Shown here piece by piece: positions 1-6,200 of a stretch of DNA of 8,981 bases. Position numbers and translations under genes: made by a program. How positions within the stretch are numbered: position 1 is the stretch's first letter; the number at the start of each line of letters is the position of its first letter. The notes beneath the pieces were generated by a model. It did not search any database and had not been told where the DNA came from. It saw only the letters and a program-made list of their open reading frames with translations. Origin of the DNA: AM-2324 sp042091035 (GTDB lineage Bacteria; Bacteroidota; Bacteroidia; Chitinophagales; Saprospiraceae); NCBI GenBank assembly GCA_042091035.1, contig JBELIG010000123.1, forward strand, positions 1 through 8,981. Direction: 5' to 3'.

Positions 1-617
1 CCGTCACCAAAATTCCATTCAAATGTGGAGGTGAGGTCTGAATGATTATATACAATTCCATCTTGAGGATAGAGTCCACTGCCACTAAAATTGACTGTGT
101 TTCCCTTACAGATATCAATATATCCTGTATCTACGGGTACTACTATTGGATCTGTTGAGTCAAGTATAGCCGTGATTTGCTGACATGCCGGAGCGCAGGA
201 TATTACAGCAGCCCATCCACTTTCTTGTCCTGTAGCGTCTGAGGTGAATTCAACGGTAAGACAACCAGATGGATTTACCGCGGTAGCTTGAACTACAAAT
301 GCGCCGCCATTAAAATCTGACGAACAAGTGAGCAAGGTCGCATTTATGTCCAATCCATCATAAAAGCAAAGATTGTCATTTCCTTCAATGGAAGGTGGAT
401 TAAATGAAAGTGATATATGTGTTCCACTTGTAAAATCTGGACAGATAGTTGTAGTTATTATTTGATTTGGGGCATAGTCGCCATTTGGGCCTCCAGGGTC
501 AAAGAAGGTCCCTGAACATGAAATGACAGGAGTGCCATCCATCACAAAGTTTTGCGCAAATAGTTCCGTAGAAAAAAGCACAAAACAAAGGGGGAGAAGT
601 ATTTTGAGAAATTTCAT
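1..617 (-). CDS. Secreted CUB + PKD domain protein, partial (C-terminus beyond left edge)
   Basis: The frame stays open from an ATG at 617 to the window edge, giving 205 complete codons. Residues 1-22 form a signal peptide (MKFLKILLPLCFVLFSTELF, then AQ). Residues 34-141 resemble a CUB domain: cysteines at 34, 59, 84, 98, 119 and 141, the CFYDG motif at 84-88 and GWAAVISC at 134-141. A PKD-like domain follows from about residue 148, and its WNFGDG hallmark (201-206) runs into the edge. In Bacteroidota this arrangement is typical of large cell-surface proteins, often ending in a T9SS sorting domain, but that end is not visible here. Its role (adhesion, polymer binding or gliding-associated) is inference. 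It starts 10 bases after the stop of the upstream 132-residue gene, so the two probably share a transcript. I see no Shine-Dalgarno before the ATG, which is usual for the phylum. Confidence 0.85.
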   Translation of the reverse strand, partial: MKFLKILLPLCFVLFSTELFAQNFVMDGTPVISCSGTFFDPGGPNGDYAPNQIITTTICPDFTSGTHISLSFNPPSIEGNDNLCFYDGLDINATLLTCSSDFNGGAFVVQATAVNPSGCLTVEFTSDATGQESGWAAVISCAPACQQITAILDSTDPIVVPVDTGYIDICKGNTVNFSGSGLYPQDGIVYNHSDLTSTFEWNFGD

Positions 618-627
618 CTGTGTAGCT

Positions 628-1026
628 TTATTTGGATTGTCTGGTTTTGTTAAAGGCCTTGTTGAATTGTTCCATTGATTCAAGAACAAGCAGTTTGTTG
701 GTTCCTTTAATCTTGAATACTAATTTCCTTTTATAGTCTGGACTAATTTTATTGGTCCGTTGTACTTTAAAGATATTAATTCTATCTAGGTCTTTTATTC
801 TAATTGTTTCAATCGGCCTTTTGAATTTATTTGGTTTTTCCTCTATGATTTGATAGGTGTTGTCAAGGTAGAAGTTTAATCTTTGGTATATAACAGGGCT
901 CTGTTCCTCTAGTCTATCTAGGTATTCACTTTCATAAGATTCAAGTAATCTTGGATCGTGCGAACTTTGAGCAATTGCGCTAATAGAACTTAGCAAAAGA
1001 AATAATAACATGTAGATACTCCTCAT
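628..1026 (-). CDS. Small secreted protein of unknown function (132 aa)
   Basis: I do not recognise this family. The protein begins with a clear Sec signal peptide (MRSIYMLLFLLLSSISAIAQ, probable cleavage after Ala19). No lipobox cysteine is present, so it is probably periplasmic or secreted rather than a lipoprotein. The mature part is about 113 residues with no cysteine and many charged residues. An acidic, Tyr-rich N-terminal stretch is predicted helical (LLESYESEYLDRLEEQSP). A Lys/Arg-rich C-terminal half may form beta strands (KRKLVFKIKGTNKLLVLES). ATG 1026 is chosen because it gives the complete signal peptide and lies about 20 bases downstream of a perfect -7 element. The gene is co-directional with the CUB/PKD gene and only 10 bases from it, so a joint role, such as an accessory or partner of that surface protein, is plausible but unproven. 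Confidence 0.75.
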   Translation of the reverse strand: MRSIYMLLFLLLSSISAIAQSSHDPRLLESYESEYLDRLEEQSPVIYQRLNFYLDNTYQIIEEKPNKFKRPIETIRIKDLDRINIFKVQRTNKISPDYKRKLVFKIKGTNKLLVLESMEQFNKAFNKTRQSK

Positions 1027-1045
1027 AAAGGCAATTTAATTTCTT

Positions 1046-1053
1046 CAAATATA
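1046..1053 (-). promoter_or_regulatory. Candidate -7 element (TATATTTG) for the 132-aa/CUB gene pair
   Basis: Read on the minus strand, positions 1053-1046 are TATATTTG, an exact match to the Bacteroidota -7 consensus TAnnTTTG. It lies 19 bases upstream of the ATG at 1026, implying a very short leader. No TTTG or TTG is visible at the expected -33 spacing, so the call rests on one half-site in AT-rich DNA. Confidence 0.4.
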
Positions 1054-1148
1054 AAAATCATTTGATGTAATTTTAAATTGACGGGCTGCTATGAAATTAT
1101 TTAATCTCTTAATGCTGAAATTGGACTAAAAGTTTATTTGGCTTAAAC

Positions 1149-1186
1149 AAAAAAAGGCCCTGAATATCCATTCAGGGCCTTTTTTT
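1149..1186 (-). terminator. Intrinsic terminator of sppA, structurally bidirectional
   Basis: GGCCCTGAA (1156-1164) pairs perfectly with TTCAGGGCC (1171-1179) across a six-base loop (1165-1170). Seven A's (1149-1155) and seven T's (1180-1186) extend the dyad on either side. On the minus strand the hairpin begins 13 bases after the sppA stop codon and ends in a U-tract, the classic Rho-independent layout. The symmetry means it could also stop plus-strand transcription, but no plus-strand gene enters it here. It separates sppA from the 132-residue gene, which therefore needs its own promoter. Confidence 0.93.
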
Positions 1187-1199
1187 AACAAGATGTTGA

Positions 1200-2966
1200 T
1201 TATTCGATAGTTATGTCGAAAGGTATACGCATCATTACTTGTGATTTTGTTTGAGAAGCTTCCTTTAAGGATTTGAAAACATCATAATATACTCCTAATT
1301 CTTGTTCAAGAATATTTGTTGCAATTTGACTATCCTTTTGCTGAAGATCGTCTAGTAGGGTCTGAAGAGGATCTTTGACAACAGGAAGATTTTTCAATCG
1401 ATACTTCTCAAGACCTGCCAAGTCTGCAGCTGCAGCTATAGCTTGGTTAAGATCACCGATTTCATCAACAAGACCTATATCAAGGGCTTTTTTACCTGTC
1501 CAAACACGGCCTTGAGCGATTTCATTTACAGCTTCTTTATCCATACCTCTACCTTCTGATACTACAGTAAGGAATTGGTCATAGACATGATCCGCTAGCA
1601 TTTGTAGCTCTGCACCTTCTTGAGCACTGATACCCATTTGAGGGTTAAGACCAGTAGAAAATCTGGCTGTTTTGATAGTATCAAAGGTAATACCTATTTT
1701 TTCTTCCATCAGCTCTTTTGCGGAAGGGAACATCAAGAAAACACCTATGGAGCCAGTAATTGTATTATCCTGAGCGAATATACGGTCAGCCTCTGCGGAA
1801 ATATAATATCCACCTGAAGCAGCATAATCACCCATTGAAACTACTACTGGTTTTCCTTTTTCCTTAGCTAGCTTGATATGATTTAGAATGTTTTCTGAAG
1901 CTTGCGCAGAACCTCCAGGAGAGTTTACTCTAAGCACAATTGCTTTGACCTTTTTATCGTCGATTGCCTTTTGGATATGCTTGATGTAGGCTTCATCACC
2001 AATGCTTCCTGCCTGGCCTTTACCCGCAACAATAGCACCTTCTGCATAGATTACAGCAATTTTATCTTTTACAGAAAGATCTGTTTTTATTGTTGTGAAG
2101 TAGTCGTTCATTGAAACGGTCTTGATCTTTTTACCTGCTTCAATACCAAGGTTTTCATTGATCATGTTTTTGACATCTTGCTTATACATAATGCCATCAA
2201 CTAAGCCAGCAGTCATTGCTTGTTCTGGATTCCAGATGAGATGCTGATTTGCTGTGTTTTTTAGTTGATCTTCTGTTTGGTCTCTGCTCTCAGCGATATC
2301 CTCAATGAAATCATCGTAGAGTTCAGTAATCATATCTCTTACCTGGATTTTATTTTCAGGACTCATCTTTTCAAGTCGGTACGGTTCTGTAGCAGATTTG
2401 AACTTACCAGCGTAGAATACTTCCATTTTTACACCGAGCTTATCGAGCATTTTTTTGAAAAAAGTAAGATTAGCTGAGTAGCCTCTGAATTCAAGACTTC
2501 CTGCTGGGTTTAAATAGATGGAATCAGCTACAGAAGCCATATAATATCCATTTTGGCTATAGTTGTCAGCGTAAGATATGATGAACTTTCCGCTTTCTTT
2601 AAATTTTTCAAGGCTAGCTCTAAGTGAACTCGCCGAAGCCATTGGTAAACTTGCTGAGCTTGCTTTTAGGTAGATACCGTCAATATTTTCGTCTTCGGCA
2701 GCTTGCTCGATACATTTTTGCATATCCGAAAGTCCTAAGACCTTATCATCAGAAAATGAAAAAGGATCCATTTGAACATTATTTGTTCTATCTGGAATGA
2801 TTGTGGACGTGTTTACTACTAAAACTGAATTGTCTGAGATGTTAACTTTTGTCTCGCCCATTGATGCAAGCGATCCAAGAATACCTACACCTAATAAAGC
2901 GAATAAGCCGAGCGCTACAATTGTGCCCAATAGTGATGCAAGTAAAAACTTAAAGAATTGATTCAT
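1200..2966 (-). CDS. sppA: Signal peptide peptidase SppA, 67K type (S49 serine protease)
   Basis: SppA is a membrane-anchored protease that degrades signal peptides left in the membrane after Sec export. The 588-residue product is close to the length of E. coli SppA and has the full tandem S49 architecture. Residues about 7-31 form an N-terminal transmembrane anchor. The N-terminal S49 repeat carries the catalytic-lysine motif GKFKSATEP (187-195), with Lys190 aligning to the E. coli general base. The C-terminal repeat carries LRVNSPGGSA (345-354) and the nucleophile motif YAASGGYYIS (381-390), with Ser384 as the likely nucleophile, followed by TGSIGVF (404-410). Both residues of the Ser/Lys dyad are present, so the enzyme should be active. 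ATG 2966 is chosen because it yields the complete anchor. The gene is monocistronic: a strong terminator follows it, and it is transcribed divergently from the giant surface-protein gene. I found no convincing consensus promoter upstream. Confidence 0.96.
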   Translation of the reverse strand: MNQFFKFLLASLLGTIVALGLFALLGVGILGSLASMGETKVNISDNSVLVVNTSTIIPDRTNNVQMDPFSFSDDKVLGLSDMQKCIEQAAEDENIDGIYLKASSASLPMASASSLRASLEKFKESGKFIISYADNYSQNGYYMASVADSIYLNPAGSLEFRGYSANLTFFKKMLDKLGVKMEVFYAGKFKSATEPYRLEKMSPENKIQVRDMITELYDDFIEDIAESRDQTEDQLKNTANQHLIWNPEQAMTAGLVDGIMYKQDVKNMINENLGIEAGKKIKTVSMNDYFTTIKTDLSVKDKIAVIYAEGAIVAGKGQAGSIGDEAYIKHIQKAIDDKKVKAIVLRVNSPGGSAQASENILNHIKLAKEKGKPVVVSMGDYAASGGYYISAEADRIFAQDNTITGSIGVFLMFPSAKELMEEKIGITFDTIKTARFSTGLNPQMGISAQEGAELQMLADHVYDQFLTVVSEGRGMDKEAVNEIAQGRVWTGKKALDIGLVDEIGDLNQAIAAAADLAGLEKYRLKNLPVVKDPLQTLLDDLQQKDSQIATNILEQELGVYYDVFKSLKEASQTKSQVMMRIPFDITIE

Positions 2967-3220
2967 GATTTCTTATGCTATGGTTGAAATATTTTAATCT
3001 ATTATTCCTACAATAATAATTGATGTTGATCAAAGTACTTTTAATTTTCGATGAATAGTTCTTTAAATTGGACATATATTTCGATTAGCGGTTTGTCTTT
3101 TGTGAAAAATAATATCTTTAACTAAATAATTTCCCACTCATTGGGGCCATAATTAGGAGAAAATTCATTTTATCTACTAAATTTGGTTACTAAATTACAC
3201 GCCAAACCAATTGCATTGTT
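2967..3220. other. Divergent intergenic region between sppA and the giant surface-protein gene
   Basis: This 254-bp AT-rich stretch must hold the promoters of both flanking genes. I see no ORF with coding character, no RNA gene and no strong hairpin. The only convincing element is TAAATTTG at 3178-3185 (plus strand). A weaker plus-strand pair is TTTG 3092-3095 and TATCTTTA 3113-3120, 17 bases apart. On the minus strand, toward sppA, only imperfect -7 matches are visible (for example at 3018-3011). Confidence 0.6.
3178..3185 (+). promoter_or_regulatory. Candidate -7 element (TAAATTTG) for the giant T9SS protein gene
   Basis: TAAATTTG matches the TAnnTTTG consensus exactly and lies 35 bases upstream of the ATG at 3221, a sensible leader length. 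The expected -33 TTG is missing: the equivalent position is in an AGGAGAAA stretch. The promoter may therefore be weak or activator-dependent, or the match may be chance. Confidence 0.4.
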
Positions 3221-6200
3221 ATGATCAATAATTGCTTTAAAGCTATAGCCTCAATCACATTCTTGTTGTTTTTCAATCAATACCTGCTTGCACAACCAAT
3301 TACGGTGGTAGATGGTAATACAACTCCCTATACTCCAGAGAATCTTATAACTAATATCTTTTTAGGAGATGGTGTTCTAGTAACTAATGTTAGTTTCTTT
3401 GGAGATCCGCTTGCAGTAGGTTATTTCTCTGATGGTCTTCCTACTATCGGTGTGGATCGAGGAGTAGTTATGTCTTCAGGAAGGGTATCATCCGAATCTG
3501 GGGGCACAGGAATTGATAATCCGGGAGCTACCTTTGCTAGTTACGACACAAATACAACTGTAGGAGATCTCGACCTAAACAATATTACAGGAGGTTTGGG
3601 GGAGCGTGATGTATGTAAATATGTAATTAGTTTTGTGCCTACCTCAGACACTTTGGAATTTAATTATGTATTTGCCTCTGAGGAATACCCTGAATATGCA
3701 TGTTCAAGTTTTAATGATGTATTTGGATTTTTTATCAGTGGGCCAGGTTTCAATGGCCCTTATGAACTAAATGCTGAGAATATCGCTCTTATTCCAGGTA
3801 CAATTACTCCTGTTTCAATTAATAATATTCACCCTCAAAATGGTGGTAATTGCCCGCCAGTTAATGAGGAGTTTTACGTAGATAATAATTTTTCGAATAC
3901 TCATCCTGTTTATGATGGTTACACACAGGTTTTTACTGCTAGAGCGGTTGTAACTCCTTGTGAAGAATATACAATAAAGCTTGCTATTTCGGATGCGGGA
4001 GATCAAATTTTTGATTCAGGAGTTTTTCTTGAAGCAAAGAGTTTTGGTACAGGTACTGTTGATGTGGCATTTAATACACTATCCTTAAATGGTGTGGTAG
4101 CAGAATCTTGTTCAGAAGGTGATATAGTATTTTCACTGACGAATGCACCTGAAAGTGATTTTACAGTGGATGTTAGTGTTTTTGGAACAGCTACGGAAGG
4201 GGTAGATTATGCTCCTTTTCCAAGTGAGTTTGTTATTCCAGCTGGTGAAACGAGTATTTCTGTGCCTTTTGTAGCCTTTGAAGATAATATTGCAGAGTCA
4301 GAGGAATATGTTGGTTTTGCTGTTCAGCGAGACCCCTGTACCTTAGATACCTTTTATCTATATATTCGAGACAATGAATTGCCAGAACTTGACCTAGGAC
4401 CAGATGTAGAGATTTGTGAAATCGGTGAAGTTACTCTGATGGGTGAATTACCTGTGGTCTTACCCGATCCTCCAAGTTTTACAAATATCCAAGATTATTT
4501 CATTGATCCTGTTGGTTCTATAGTCTCATCCGATCTAGAAGTATCTGGTGTACTTCCCATTGAATTGGGGCCAGATGTAATTCAATCTGTTTGTATTAAT
4601 GTTGATCATAATTGGTTATCAGACCTTGATATATACTTGCAAAGTCCAGATGGCCTATTTATGGAACTGGTTACTGATGTCGGTTCTAATGGCGATGACT
4701 TCATAAATACTTGTTTTGTGCCAGGAGCTATTCTTGACATTGATTATGTTAATCCTCCAGCCAATGCTGCACCTTATACAGGTGAGTTTAATCCGGAGGG
4801 ATTATGGTCCGATCTAGGTTATGGTTCAACTACAAATGGTACCTGGACACTACTTGTAATTGACGATTCAGAAGGTTTTGAAGGTACTTTACTTGATTGG
4901 ACGATAACGTTTAATCCAGTGTATGATATTTTTTATTCCTGGTCACCGTCTGCGGGCTTGGATTGTACAGATTGCCCGAACCCTGTAGCTTCTCCAGATG
5001 TAACTACAGAATATATTCTTGAGGTAACAGACTCCTACGGATGTTCTAGCTCGGATACTATAATTGTGGAGGTTCAGCCAGCTTTGGTAGCACCCGATGT
5101 AAGCTGTATAGTTACAGCTCCAGATTGTATTGAATTTTCTTGGGACCCTATTACTGGTGCTATCGGATATTTGGTAAGTGTAGATAATGCTCCATTCATT
5201 GGTTCTAATGGAACTACCTCACATACAGTATGTGGATTGAATTTAAATACTGAAGTTCAAGTTGAGATAATTGGTTTTGATAATAATTGTGGTGGTTTCT
5301 CGGGCTTTTCAAGTTGTACGACTCCATCTTGTGATGGTGCAATCCCCGTTGAGGATGCAATTGGAGGGATTCTCTGTTATGGAGATGAAACGGGTTTCGT
5401 AGAGTTAAGCGCTACAGGTACATTCCCACCATTTGAATTTACTTTAAATGGCGAGACAAATATGAGCGGAGACTTTACTGGTCTTTCTGCAGGTATTTAC
5501 ACCTTGGATATTCTTGATGGCGTAAACTGCCTAGAATCCTATGAAATAACTATACCAAGTCCAGACTCCTTGGAGCTAAGCATAACTATTGATGAACCAA
5601 TAAGCTGCCATGGTGAAACCAATGCGATACTTACGGGATCTGCATCTGGAGGTCTAATGCCTTATTCATATAATTGGAGTCAAGGTAATGGAACAGGGGA
5701 GTTAGTTACAAACGTAGGACCTGGCTTATTAGCACTAGAAGTAACGGATGATAATGGGTGCCTTAGTGATATCGCCGTGAATATCGAAGAACCTGAACCA
5801 CTAATTGCTAATGCAATTGATGATTTTGTTATTTGTGAAGGGGATGATTCAGGGACAGCAAGTGTAATTGTGACAGGTGGAATACTACCTTATACTTATG
5901 AATGGGATGTAAGTCCGCTCGATACGAATCGAGTAGATGGACTTCCTTCCGGAAGCTATAATGTTATTGTAACAGATGCGTATTTGTGTGTGTCAAATGC
6001 AATTGTAAATATAACAGAATCTGCACCTATTGAACTAGAGTTTGCTTCAACAGCAGTTTCTTGTGGTGATGGAGGTGATGGCTCATTGACCGTAACTGCT
6101 ACGGGTGGAGTAATAGGAATATTTAATTATATCTGGGATATAAACGCTGGAGGAGTTTCAGGACCTACGGCTTCTTCTTTGGATGTTGGAACTTATAGTG

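Noticed and set aside
1620..2477. Three short plus-strand open frames (1620-1817, 1902-2114, 2265-2477) antisense to sppA
   Set aside because: They lie wholly inside a well-supported sppA, encode compositionally odd peptides without domains, and have no promoter. They are shadows of the real gene.
3026..3033. TTGATCAA palindrome in the divergent intergenic region as an operator
   Set aside because: Eight bases is too short to stand out in AT-rich DNA, and no second copy or promoter overlap was seen.
3155..3160. AGGAGA as a Shine-Dalgarno for the giant gene
   Set aside because: It is about 60 bases upstream of the ATG, no start codon follows at a suitable distance, and Bacteroidota rarely rely on Shine-Dalgarno sequences.
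4541..4912. The P-domain as evidence that the giant protein is a subtilisin-like protease
   Set aside because: No S8 catalytic Asp/His/Ser motifs or other peptidase signatures were seen anywhere in the 1888 residues.
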